DNA of 32,839 nt, taken from the NCBI GenBank assembly GCA_028714495.1, contig JAQTMH010000005.1, forward strand, positions 1-32,839, read 5' to 3'. Each line of letters begins with the position of its first letter. Position 1 is the first letter of the stretch. Of the stretch, positions 1 through 9,230 are shown piece by piece. Source of the stretch: Patescibacteria group bacterium. GTDB lineage: Bacteria > Patescibacteriota > Patescibacteriia > JAHIZJ01. The translations under genes were made by a program, and so were the position numbers. The notes below the pieces were generated by a model. It saw only the letters and a list, made by a program, of their open reading frames with translations. It made no database searches and was not told the origin of the DNA.

Positions 1-1061
1 GTGAAATAGCTCAAAATTTCAGGGCGGTCTTTATTGATCAAATTTTGCCGTTCAAAGATGGGGTGAGACGAGCTTATCTGTTTTGTACCCGATATAGTAA
101 TGCGCAAACTGGCTGTCTGGGTTTCGATATTGTAGTTTTCAATGTCAAATTCATACGGATCCTCGCTGGCCAAAGTAAACAGCGTGTTATCAGTCAACGA
201 CTCTCGAACTTTACCCAGGGCGGCTGATTGAACGGCTGTTTCATCATAGCTTAGGGCCACCAGATGAAGTTTTGTGGTGACGGAAAATTTATCCGTGACA
301 GTGCCTGGTTCGACCGAAGCAGTCTCAGAGATGATCTCTTTTTTTACAGTTTGGATTTTGGATTCAGCGTTGTCCGCCAGTAGCTCAGCCTCAAGCGCGT
401 CGAGCGCTTGGTTGTAACACTCGTCAAAAGTTTGAGTTTTAGCTTTTTGGATATCTTCCGCGCTGGCCATTTTAGCGGCGATCGTCCCACCGGTCATGGC
501 GGCAGAACTTTCAGCGTAAATTTTATCCTGAAGTCCGAGCCATAAAGCCGGCAGGGTAAAATGCGCTGGTCCGATCTCACCCGCTTGGCCAGGCTGATCA
601 GCCGTAACCGTTACCTCCACCTGGCCGCCAGCCGGGACGTCAACGCGCTTATCTGTTCGAAACAGCACGCCGGAATCAGATAGTAGTCGAGTACTCGCGA
701 CCAGTGGCTGAGTTTTTGAATAATGGTTGTAAATAATTACCGCGCCCTGAGCTTTGGCTGGAGCTTCTGACTGAGTTGTTAAGTCAGTGAATTCCTTAGT
801 CAGTTCATAGTTTTTTTCGAGGACTAAGCCAATCGTCGCGGTCTGAAGCTGTTCTTGACCTTCGGTTTTACCCACGACCTCAATTAATGTACTGGTGGTA
901 TACGGCTTTTTAACAATGGTTACATCTATGACAGTTTTAGAAAATGAGAAATAGGCGATTAAGATCACTATCGCCACGGTGCTAATGCCAAAAACCGTAA
1001 TAATCGTGCGATAATAACGTTGAATAATCGTCTTTCTTTTGACGGCTCTTCTTTTAGCCAT
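1..1061 (-). CDS. Partial CDS (3' end outside window): single-TM extracellular protein, baseplate J-like/uncharacterised
   Basis: Read on the minus strand from ATG at 1059-1061: MAKRRAVKRKTIIQRYYRTIITVFGISTVAIVILIAYFSFSKTVIDVTIVKKP..., open to the window edge; basic N-terminus, TM helix, then a 'VDVPAGGQVEVTVTADQPGQAGEIGP' segment resembling baseplate J-like domains. Absent from the ORF track because no stop lies in the window. Confidence 0.75.
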   Translation of the reverse strand, partial: MAKRRAVKRKTIIQRYYRTIITVFGISTVAIVILIAYFSFSKTVIDVTIVKKPYTTSTLIEVVGKTEGQEQLQTATIGLVLEKNYELTKEFTDLTTQSEAPAKAQGAVIIYNHYSKTQPLVASTRLLSDSGVLFRTDKRVDVPAGGQVEVTVTADQPGQAGEIGPAHFTLPALWLGLQDKIYAESSAAMTGGTIAAKMASAEDIQKAKTQTFDECYNQALDALEAELLADNAESKIQTVKKEIISETASVEPGTVTDKFSVTTKLHLVALSYDETAVQSAALGKVRESLTDNTLFTLASEDPYEFDIENYNIETQTASLRITISGTKQISSSHPIFERQNLINKDRPEILSYF

Positions 1062-1065
1062 AGGT

Positions 1066-4000
1066 TTATTGTAATTTTACCCTATTTTCGCCGATAAGAG
1101 AAGCAATCTCCTGAACCAAGATGGCTGAATGATCGACTGACAGGCTGGTTTTGATATATCGTTGTCCCTGATGATTTGAGATGGCTAAGTATACCGGGAT
1201 CGCGCCAGGGTGTTTGCTGATGACATTCTTTAAATTGTCGTAAAGGTCGCGCTTAGCTTTATCAGGGACATAAATAAGAAAATGAGGGCCGGCTGATGAA
1301 TCATTTTTAGAGGAAGGCCCGAGGTGGGAAAATCGATTAATGGTCGTTTCGGCATTTTCAAGCGTTAATTCGACGGCCTCTTCAACTATGATTTTTCGTT
1401 CGTCGTCTTTATCGGATATCCGGCCTTTAATGGCTACGGCGCCACCTTCCTGCCAAAGAGACGGATTTTGCTGGAGGATGCTGGGAAAAACCAGTGCTTC
1501 AATTGAACCGCTGGAGTCTTCTATTTTGACAAAGATCATCGGTTCGTGAGTCCGGGTCAGTATTTTATGGAGGTTGGTAATAATCCCCGCGATTACCAGA
1601 TGGCGTCGGATCGGCACCTGTCCGATATCGGAAAGCGAGGTAATCGACTGACCTATTTTATCCTGGTATTCCTTAAAAGGATGTTCGGTAATGTAAAGGC
1701 CCAAAAGCGCTTTTTCCCAGGCCAAGAGCTGTTCTTTCGTGGCGGGATCGGTTTTTTTGAGCCTAAGTTTCGGGGTATTGTCGATTGGGGCTACGCGGAA
1801 AAAATTAATTTGACCCACGGAACTTTCCTTAGCCGAAAAGCGAGCGTAGCTGAGGAGCAATTCGATGTTTTCCAAAAGTTCATTGCGTTCGCCAAAACGA
1901 TCGAGGGCGCCGCATTTGATCAGGCTTTCAACAGATTTTTTATTTAAATCCTTGCTATGGACGCGGCTCAAAAAATCTTCGAGGCTTAAATACGGCCCGT
2001 GCGCCTTCCTTTCCTCAATCAGGATATCTACGATATTGGTCCCGATGTTTTTTATCGCTCTCAAGCCGAAGCGGATGGTCGGCGTCAGGGCGATCGGTTT
2101 GGGCACCACGGCAAAGCTGGCAAAACTCTCATTGATATCAGGCGGGAGCACGCTAATGCCCATTTTTTCACATTCGTCGACTTCGACCGAGATGCGGTCA
2201 ATATTTTCTTCGTCCGAGGATAAAAGGGCGGCCATGAATTCCTCGGGGTAATTAGCCTTAAAAAAAGCAGTTTGGTAGGCGATCATGGCATAGCAGGCGC
2301 CATGGGAGCGGTTAAAACCATATCGGGCAAAGGGCTCGATAAATTGAAATATCTTTTCAGCCGTGACCTTGGCAATTTTGTTATTGACGCAGCCGTCGAT
2401 AAATTTCTGCTTTTGCTCGTTAAGCAGCTTGGCGATTTTTTTACCCACCGCTTTGCGCAAAACATCGGCCTCGGCCAGGGTAAAACCCGCCAGTGACTGG
2501 GCGATCTGCATTATTTGCTCCTGGTAGACCGCCACGCCGTAGGTTTTTTCGAGAATTGGCTTCAGTTTAGGATGGAGATATTCGGTTTTCTTCAAGCCAT
2601 GTTTTCCGGCGATAAAATCGGGGATCAGTTCCATCGGGCCGGGACGATAAAGCGAGACCATGGCGATAATGTCTTCCAGGCTGGTCGGCTCGAGTTGTTT
2701 TAAATAACGCTTCATGCCCGAACTTTCCAATTGGAAGACGCCGGTAGTTTGAGCCCTTTTTAATAAACTGAAGGTTTTATTGTCATCGAGCGGTAACGTG
2801 TCTAGATCAATTTTTTTGTTTCTGGTCTTTTGAATAATCTTAATTGCCTGTTGTAAAATGGTGAGGTTTTTCAGGCCCAGGAAATCCATTTTAAGCAGGC
2901 CCAGATCTTCAATAGCGTGAAGTGAATACTGGGTGATGATTGTTTGGTCATCCTGGCTCGCGTATTGAACCGGGACGTAGTGATCCAGAGAATCCTGCGT
3001 GATAACAATACCGCAGGCATGGGTTGAGGCGTGGCGAGCAACGCCCTCCAGCTTCTTGGCGTTTTCGATCAAATCGCGCCCTTCCTCGTCGTTTTCGTAT
3101 ATTTCTTTCAACTCGCTAATTTTAGAAATCGCGTCAGTTAAACTGGAGAACATCGGGATAAGCTTGGCCACTCGATCGCAATACGTATAGCTTAAACCCA
3201 GGGCGCGACCGACATCGCGGATGGCCGCGCGGGCGGCCATCGTCCCAAACGTAATTATTTGCGCGACATGGTCTTTGCCGTATTTTTCTTCAACGTATTG
3301 AATTACCTCATCCCGCCGGTTATCGGCGAAATCAACGTCAATATCAGGCATGGAAATTCGCTCTGGGTTCAAAAAACGTTCAAACAGCAATTCATAGGTC
3401 AGTGGATCGAGGTTTGTGATGTTGGTTAAATAGGAAATAATTGATCCGGCCGCTGAACCGCGTCCGGGTCCGACCACTATTCCTTTTTGCTTGGCCCAAT
3501 TGATAAAATCCTGAACAATCAGAAAATATGGCGCGAAACCGGTCTTGGCTATCACTGACAGCTCGAAACGCATTCGTTCAATAATTGTTTTTTCTTGATC
3601 GCCCTTAATTTTGCCAGCGTCAGTAATATTGTAACGGCGTTTTAAGCCTTCGGCGCAAAGTTCTTCCAAATATTGATCGGGGGTTTTTCCTTCGGGTAAG
3701 TGGAAATAAGGCAGCGTGATTTTTCCAAGCTCCAGTTCTAAATTACACGCCTGGGCCACCTTAATCGTATTGCCCAAAACATCGAGATGTCCGGGAAAGG
3801 CGCTCGCCATTCTTTCGGCCGACTTGAAGGAATAGTCGTCTGACAGGTAGGAAAGTCTATTTTGGTCGCTTTTTTTCCTTTTAGTTTGTATGCAAAGCAG
3901 GATGTCTTGAGCTTCAGCATCGGCCGTTTCCAGATAGTGGACATCGTTTGTCGCTACCACCGGTACGTTTAGTTTCTGGCTTAATTGAAAAACGCGCTCA

Positions 4001-4560
4001 TTAACGTCTTTCTGGTAATTAATATTCGGGTGGTCTTGAACTTCAAGATAAAAATTATCCGGTCCGAAAACCGACCGATACTTTTCTATCATCTCCTCGG
4101 CCTTGGCCAGATTATTCGTAATAATGTGGTTGGCTAATTCGCCCTGAAGACAGGCCGTCAAGGCGATTAAACCTTCGTGGTGTTCCTGAAGTAAATCAAA
4201 ATCAATCCGAGGTTTTCGGTAGAAGCCCTCGAGATGGGCTTTAGTAGTTAGACGAACCAGATTTTGATACCCAGTTTGATTTTTGGCCAGAAGCACTAAA
4301 TGATATGGTTTCTCGTCAATTTTTGGCCTTTTTTGAAGACGACTATAACGAGCGACGTAGGCTTCAACCCCGATGATTGGTTTGATGCCCTCCTTCTTGG
4401 CTTTTTGATAAAATTCTATCGCTCCATGCATAACACCGTGGTCAGTTATGGCCACGGCGGACATTCCTTCCTGTTTAACTTTGGCTATCAGTTCATCGAT
4501 TTTTGGCAAACCGTCAAGAAGGCTGTAGTGAGTATGGACGTGGAGATGGACAAAGTCCAT
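1066..4560 (-). CDS. dnaE: DNA polymerase III subunit alpha
   Basis: 1164 aa; N-terminal PHP motif FVHLHVHTHYSLLDG, polymerase motifs GPGRGSAAGS and PDIDVDFAD, C-terminal OB-fold region. Confidence 0.98.
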   Translation of the reverse strand: MDFVHLHVHTHYSLLDGLPKIDELIAKVKQEGMSAVAITDHGVMHGAIEFYQKAKKEGIKPIIGVEAYVARYSRLQKRPKIDEKPYHLVLLAKNQTGYQNLVRLTTKAHLEGFYRKPRIDFDLLQEHHEGLIALTACLQGELANHIITNNLAKAEEMIEKYRSVFGPDNFYLEVQDHPNINYQKDVNERVFQLSQKLNVPVVATNDVHYLETADAEAQDILLCIQTKRKKSDQNRLSYLSDDYSFKSAERMASAFPGHLDVLGNTIKVAQACNLELELGKITLPYFHLPEGKTPDQYLEELCAEGLKRRYNITDAGKIKGDQEKTIIERMRFELSVIAKTGFAPYFLIVQDFINWAKQKGIVVGPGRGSAAGSIISYLTNITNLDPLTYELLFERFLNPERISMPDIDVDFADNRRDEVIQYVEEKYGKDHVAQIITFGTMAARAAIRDVGRALGLSYTYCDRVAKLIPMFSSLTDAISKISELKEIYENDEEGRDLIENAKKLEGVARHASTHACGIVITQDSLDHYVPVQYASQDDQTIITQYSLHAIEDLGLLKMDFLGLKNLTILQQAIKIIQKTRNKKIDLDTLPLDDNKTFSLLKRAQTTGVFQLESSGMKRYLKQLEPTSLEDIIAMVSLYRPGPMELIPDFIAGKHGLKKTEYLHPKLKPILEKTYGVAVYQEQIMQIAQSLAGFTLAEADVLRKAVGKKIAKLLNEQKQKFIDGCVNNKIAKVTAEKIFQFIEPFARYGFNRSHGACYAMIAYQTAFFKANYPEEFMAALLSSDEENIDRISVEVDECEKMGISVLPPDINESFASFAVVPKPIALTPTIRFGLRAIKNIGTNIVDILIEERKAHGPYLSLEDFLSRVHSKDLNKKSVESLIKCGALDRFGERNELLENIELLLSYARFSAKESSVGQINFFRVAPIDNTPKLRLKKTDPATKEQLLAWEKALLGLYITEHPFKEYQDKIGQSITSLSDIGQVPIRRHLVIAGIITNLHKILTRTHEPMIFVKIEDSSGSIEALVFPSILQQNPSLWQEGGAVAIKGRISDKDDERKIIVEEAVELTLENAETTINRFSHLGPSSKNDSSAGPHFLIYVPDKAKRDLYDNLKNVISKHPGAIPVYLAISNHQGQRYIKTSLSVDHSAILVQEIASLIGENRVKLQ

Positions 4561-4575
4561 AATTAAATCATGAGC

Positions 4576-4872
4576 TTATTTTTTCTTCGAGTTGGTATTT
4601 TTTTTATCCTTCTTTTTTTTAATATAGTCAACCACGGTACTTACGCCGTTTATCAAAGACAAGAACGCGCCCGGAGATTGCCCCACCTTATCCTTGATCG
4701 CTTTTAATGTTTCTTCCAGTGATTTAACCAGGCTCTGTACGTCTTGGACAATTTTACGCGAGGTGCCGATGATTGAAATTAAATAGTAAAGAAGCCAGCA
4801 TACGAAAATAGTGAAAATAGTCACGGCCGCTGCCAGCACAAGGTTTAAGACGTCTTTTGATGTTTCGAACAT
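4576..4872 (-). CDS. Small membrane protein with one TM helix and Lys-rich C-terminus (hypothetical)
   Basis: 98 aa ORF; hydrophobic N-terminal helix, amphipathic middle, KKKKDKKNTNSKKK tail; same strand as dnaE and just upstream. Confidence 0.7.
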   Translation of the reverse strand: MFETSKDVLNLVLAAAVTIFTIFVCWLLYYLISIIGTSRKIVQDVQSLVKSLEETLKAIKDKVGQSPGAFLSLINGVSTVVDYIKKKKDKKNTNSKKK

Positions 4873-4991
4873 ACAAATTTCCTTTCTCGGGCATTTGGCG
4901 GGCCGCCCGGTTTATTATCAATAAAATGGCAGTTGAGATTATACCATAAATATCATTTGTTGAAAAATTGGAAGTTTGCTAAACTGATCAT

Positions 4992-5837
4992 ATGGTCAAT
5001 GACGAAAATAAGCAATTTAGCGACCGTCAGCTGTCGTTCAGCTACTGGTATTTGGGCCACAAATTATTGCTGAAGCGTATTTTTTTAGGCGTCTTTCTAG
5101 TACTGAATCTAGCGCTTTATCTTAATGTCTTTATTTTCCTAGTTCCTTATGTTGCCGGATTATCAAAATCTTCAGACTGGGCCAGTAGTCTAATCAGCCA
5201 AAGTGTTGACTGGAAGAAGGCGAAGCAATCGATCCGTCCCAATGAAATAGTCACGATAAAAACCGAGGCAATTAAGGCTGGCCCAGGAAATTATACGGTT
5301 TTGGCCTGGTTGAAAAATCCAAATAAAGAATGGTACGCCAAAGAATTGAGATATAAAATTATTTTTGCCGACCAAAAATCAGACGAATTGCAAACCTTTA
5401 TTCTACCGGGCGAAGAGAAGCTGGTTTATGATCAAAACTTCCGAACCACGGATTCCGAGGCTCTGACCGAAGCGATAAAAATAACGATATTAGATACGGA
5501 CTGGGAGATGGTCAATGAATCGTCGGAATATCAATTACCAAAATTTGTGGCTAACAATATCACCATCCAAAATTTAACGGAACAATTGACAAAAACCAGA
5601 GTGACGGCTAATCTGAGCAATAATAGTTTGTCCGGTTTTCGGAAAACAATTGTTACTGCCTTGATTGTCTCGAACGAAAAAACCTTAGCCGTAAACAGCA
5701 CAACCCTACAGGATTTCGAATTATTAGAGACAAAATCGATTGATATCCGTTTTAATGAAACTTTTCCTAATACCGCTGAAGCTGTGCTGTATGTTTCCTC
5801 CGATAATATCGATACGGAAAACCTTTTGAATATATAG
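4992..5837 (+). CDS. Hypothetical membrane-anchored extracytoplasmic protein
   Basis: 281 aa; TM segment IFLGVFLVLNLALYLNVFIFLVPYVAG followed by a beta-rich ectodomain; directly upstream of rodA. Confidence 0.75.
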   Translation: MVNDENKQFSDRQLSFSYWYLGHKLLLKRIFLGVFLVLNLALYLNVFIFLVPYVAGLSKSSDWASSLISQSVDWKKAKQSIRPNEIVTIKTEAIKAGPGNYTVLAWLKNPNKEWYAKELRYKIIFADQKSDELQTFILPGEEKLVYDQNFRTTDSEALTEAIKITILDTDWEMVNESSEYQLPKFVANNITIQNLTEQLTKTRVTANLSNNSLSGFRKTIVTALIVSNEKTLAVNSTTLQDFELLETKSIDIRFNETFPNTAEAVLYVSSDNIDTENLLNI

Positions 5838-5867
5838 GTCGAGGATTAAAACGGTGCCGATAAAAAG

Positions 5868-6980
5868 ATGAACCGATACATCTTGCATTTCAAAAAATTC
5901 GACTGGCTGATTGTTACCCTGACCCTTTTGCTCGTAAGCTTAGGGCTTTTGTCAATTTATAGCACTTCAGGCATTTCGAACGAGTCGGGATTATCCGTTT
6001 TTTGGAAACAATGCCTATTCGTCTTGATCGGTCTTATCCTTATGTTGGGAGTTAGTTCGGTTGACTATCGTTCTTTTCGCTCCTACGCGAATATTTTTTA
6101 CGTAATTGGTTTTTTATTGCTTGGGGTAGTCTTGATATTTGGCACGCAAATACGCGGCACGACTGGATGGATTTATATTTTTGGTTTTAGTTTCCAGCCG
6201 GTCGAATTAGTAAAATTATTCTTAATTATAATGCTAGCGCGTTATTTTTCCAGACCGGGTGAAAATGTCCATCGACCCAAGCACATTATGATTAGTGGAT
6301 TAATCGCGCTGGTCTATATTATCATGGTGTTTTTACAGCCGGATTTTGGATCGGCTTTGATTTACTTTCTCATCTGGGTTACCTTAATATTTCTTCTGAA
6401 TATTAAGCGTTCATATATAATTACGATACTATTGATAATTCTAATTATCGGGAGTATCGGGTGGTTGGGGCTGAAAGATTATCAAAAGGAACGCCTGGCC
6501 ACGTTTGTTAATCCAAACCGTGACACTCTAAAAACTGGATATAATATTACCCAGTCGATTATCTCAATCGGTTCAGGCAAGATCTGGGGCAGGGGATTGG
6601 GTTCGGGTTCGCAGAGTCAATTAAAGTTTCTGCCAGAGCAGCAAAATGATTTTATTTTCGCGGTAATAGCGGAAGAGCTTGGATTTGTCGGAGCCAGTCT
6701 CGTTATAATATTTTTTGGAGTTTTATTTTATCGTTTATTAAAGATTGCCCGGTCTTCACCCGATGATTTTTCATTGTTTTCCGTCAGTGGAATAATAATC
6801 ATGATATATTTACAAATGCTGGTTAATATCAGTATGAATATGGGATTAGTGCCGGTCGTGGGGATCCCTCTGCCATTTGTCAGCGCCGGCGGGAGCTCTT
6901 TGATAACAAATTTTATTGCCCTAGGTTTTATCCAAAGTATTATTGTTCATCGGCCGGTCATGATCAGACGATCAATCTAG
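5868..6980 (+). CDS. rodA: RodA/FtsW-family SEDS glycosyltransferase, most like RodA
   Basis: 370 aa polytopic; SEDS motifs FLPEQQNDFIFAVIAEELGFVGA and VGIPLPFVSAGGSSLI. Confidence 0.93.
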   Translation: MNRYILHFKKFDWLIVTLTLLLVSLGLLSIYSTSGISNESGLSVFWKQCLFVLIGLILMLGVSSVDYRSFRSYANIFYVIGFLLLGVVLIFGTQIRGTTGWIYIFGFSFQPVELVKLFLIIMLARYFSRPGENVHRPKHIMISGLIALVYIIMVFLQPDFGSALIYFLIWVTLIFLLNIKRSYIITILLIILIIGSIGWLGLKDYQKERLATFVNPNRDTLKTGYNITQSIISIGSGKIWGRGLGSGSQSQLKFLPEQQNDFIFAVIAEELGFVGASLVIIFFGVLFYRLLKIARSSPDDFSLFSVSGIIIMIYLQMLVNISMNMGLVPVVGIPLPFVSAGGSSLITNFIALGFIQSIIVHRPVMIRRSI

Positions 6981-7010
6981 GGTAAAAAAATGGAAAAAAT
7001 ATACTAATGG

Positions 7011-7038
7011 TTGACTTTATCTGTAAATTTGATATAAT
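7011..7038 (+). promoter_or_regulatory. Sigma70-type promoter for the 7069 ORF
   Basis: TTGACT - 16 nt - TATAAT, 30 bp upstream of ATG at 7069. Confidence 0.65.
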
Positions 7039-7068
7039 ATAACTGCGAAAAACACATTTTATATTTAT

Positions 7069-7422
7069 ATGAAGCCAGAAAACAAATATCCAATATTTTC
7101 AGGCGAAAGCATTAGGCTGGTGTCTTATTGTCCATTATGTAACGCCCAATATAACCCTTTATCCGCTAAAATACTGGAAGAAAGAGATGACGCGCATCTA
7201 ATTCACATTCAATGCCGGAAGTGCGGATCATCGATTGTGGCGCTGGTATTGGCCAGTGGGGTGGGGATAAGTTCAGTTGGATTAATTACCGATTTATCGG
7301 GTGACGACGCGTTACGTTTTAAAAACAATCCTACAATATCCAGCGATGACATATTGCAGCTATACGATTTTTTGCAAAAAGACGTCGATATAATTAAACA
7401 TCTCTCCCTTAATATTTCTTAA
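7069..7422 (+). CDS. Small zinc-ribbon-like hypothetical protein
   Basis: 117 aa with CPLC...CRKC pairs; own promoter; immediately upstream of rplY. Confidence 0.7.
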   Translation: MKPENKYPIFSGESIRLVSYCPLCNAQYNPLSAKILEERDDAHLIHIQCRKCGSSIVALVLASGVGISSVGLITDLSGDDALRFKNNPTISSDDILQLYDFLQKDVDIIKHLSLNIS

Positions 7423-7428
7423 ACGATT

Positions 7429-8136
7429 ATGCCAGCATTATCCCTTCAGGCGGATGCCCGGAAAGTTTTAGGTAAAAGCGTGAATAAATTGAGACATGAC
7501 GGTAAAATACCCGGTGTTTTGTACGGTTCACGCGTTAAGACTAAGCCGATTCAATTAAACTACCAGGAATTCGAAAAGCTTTACGCCGAGGCGGGTGAGT
7601 CGAGCCTGGTTGATTTGAGCATTGATAAGTCGAAACCGGTCAAGGTGATAATTCACTCAGTTAGCCGACATCCGTTAACCGGTAAATTCGAGCATGTTGA
7701 TTTTTACCAAGTTGATTTAAAGAAAAAAATCACAGCTGAAATTATTTTAAATTTTGTCGGTGAATCAGTGGCGGTTAAAGAACTTGGCGGGGTCTTGGTA
7801 AAAAGCCTGGACCGGGTAAAGGTTGAATGTCTGCCCAGCGATTTAATTCACGAGATAGATATTGATATTAGCCGCTTGAAAACATATGAAGACATTATTC
7901 ACGTGAAGGACATTGTTGTTCCGCCAGGAATTACCTTATTGGAAGATGTTGAAGAACCCGTTGCCTTAGTAAAACCGCCGCGAAGCGAAGCTGAGCTTGA
8001 GGCTCTTGACCAGACAGTTGAAGAAAAAGTTGAAGAAGTTGAAGTCGTCAAGGAAGCGCCAAAGGAAGAAGGAGAAGAGGCGGAAGTCCCAGAAGCTGAA
8101 ACTAAAAAAGCCGAAAGCAAAGACGAAAAGAAGTAA
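7429..8136 (+). CDS. rplY: 50S ribosomal protein L25/general stress protein Ctc with acidic C-terminal tail
   Basis: N-terminal ARKVLGKSVNKLRHDGKIPGVLYGS and HPLTGKFEHVDFYQVD; TL5/CTC C-terminal domain; Glu/Lys-rich tail. Confidence 0.95.
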   Translation: MPALSLQADARKVLGKSVNKLRHDGKIPGVLYGSRVKTKPIQLNYQEFEKLYAEAGESSLVDLSIDKSKPVKVIIHSVSRHPLTGKFEHVDFYQVDLKKKITAEIILNFVGESVAVKELGGVLVKSLDRVKVECLPSDLIHEIDIDISRLKTYEDIIHVKDIVVPPGITLLEDVEEPVALVKPPRSEAELEALDQTVEEKVEEVEVVKEAPKEEGEEAEVPEAETKKAESKDEKK

Positions 8137-8147
8137 ATATTATATCT

Positions 8148-9221
8148 ATGAGTTTTTCAACAAAATTAAAGGATTTTATGTGGCGAATGAAAAAAAGCAA
8201 ATCCGCGATGATTATTGTCATCGTTGTAATATTAATAGCCGCGGCAACTGTTGGCTATTTTGTATTTCGAGGTGAGAATACGGTAAATAATAGTAATAAC
8301 AACGTAAATACGAATTCCGAGGAAAAAGAAGGCAAATTAGCCAGAGTTATTGACGGCGTCTGGGTAGAAAAAGGAAAGGCAAACTATCTCCCAGTGGCCG
8401 TAATGATTGAAAATTTAGTTTCCTCAAGGCCACAATCTGGCCTAGATAAGGCGAATTTGGTATACGAAGTGCTGGTCGAAGGCGGAATAACCAGATTCCT
8501 CGCGGTTTACGCCTCGGGAGATATTATTGATAACATTGGGCCTGTCAGGTCGGCCCGAACATATTATCTTGATTGGGTTAAGGAAATTGGCGCGGTCTAC
8601 GCCCATATTGGAGGTAGTCCCGAAGCGTTTCAGTTAATACCAAAATATGAAATCCTCGACCTCAATCAATTCTATAACAGCCAGTATTTTTGGAGGTCGA
8701 AGGAACGAGCCGCTCCGCACAACCTTTATACTTCCTCAGAACTTTTAGCCAGAGCCCTGAGAGATAAAAATTATTCTAAAATCGGAAGTTACGACAGCTG
8801 GAAATACGCCCAAAACGAAGATCCAAAAGGTAAAGACGGACAAACCTTGACAATAGATTTCTCGACCTATAATTACCAGGTGCAATATGTCTATGATCTG
8901 AAGAGTAATGAGTTTATCAGAAAGCTGGCCGGAGAAGAGCATAAGATGGAAAACGGAAAAACCATTAGAACCAAAAATATAGTCGTACAATTTGTAAAAG
9001 CCAGAATTGCCGATTCGGAAAATCGTCTTAGTCTTGAAGTAATTGGTGAGGGTGACGCGAATATATATATCAACGGCAAAGAAATTAAAGGCAAGTGGAA
9101 GAAAGCAAACCGGGAAGAGCGCACCAGATTTTACGACGAATCTGGGAAAGAGGTGAGTTTTAACCGCGGGACGACCTGGATCGAGGTGATCCCTTCTGAT
9201 AGAACGGTGATATTTGAATAG
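8148..9221 (+). CDS. DUF3048 (YerB-like) membrane-anchored protein
   Basis: N-terminal TM; PVAVMIENLVSSRPQSGLDKANLVYEVLVEGGITRFLAVY and GPVRSARTYY motifs. Confidence 0.88.
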   Translation: MSFSTKLKDFMWRMKKSKSAMIIVIVVILIAAATVGYFVFRGENTVNNSNNNVNTNSEEKEGKLARVIDGVWVEKGKANYLPVAVMIENLVSSRPQSGLDKANLVYEVLVEGGITRFLAVYASGDIIDNIGPVRSARTYYLDWVKEIGAVYAHIGGSPEAFQLIPKYEILDLNQFYNSQYFWRSKERAAPHNLYTSSELLARALRDKNYSKIGSYDSWKYAQNEDPKGKDGQTLTIDFSTYNYQVQYVYDLKSNEFIRKLAGEEHKMENGKTIRTKNIVVQFVKARIADSENRLSLEVIGEGDANIYINGKEIKGKWKKANREERTRFYDESGKEVSFNRGTTWIEVIPSDRTVIFE

Positions 9222-9230
9222 CGTACTTTA

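Noticed and set aside
1340-4566. Numerous plus-strand ORFs of 60-133 aa
   Set aside because: All antisense to the well-supported dnaE.
7997-8275. Lys/Arg-rich plus ORF (92 aa)
   Set aside because: Out-of-frame reading of the Glu/Lys-rich rplY tail and the next gene; composition artefact.
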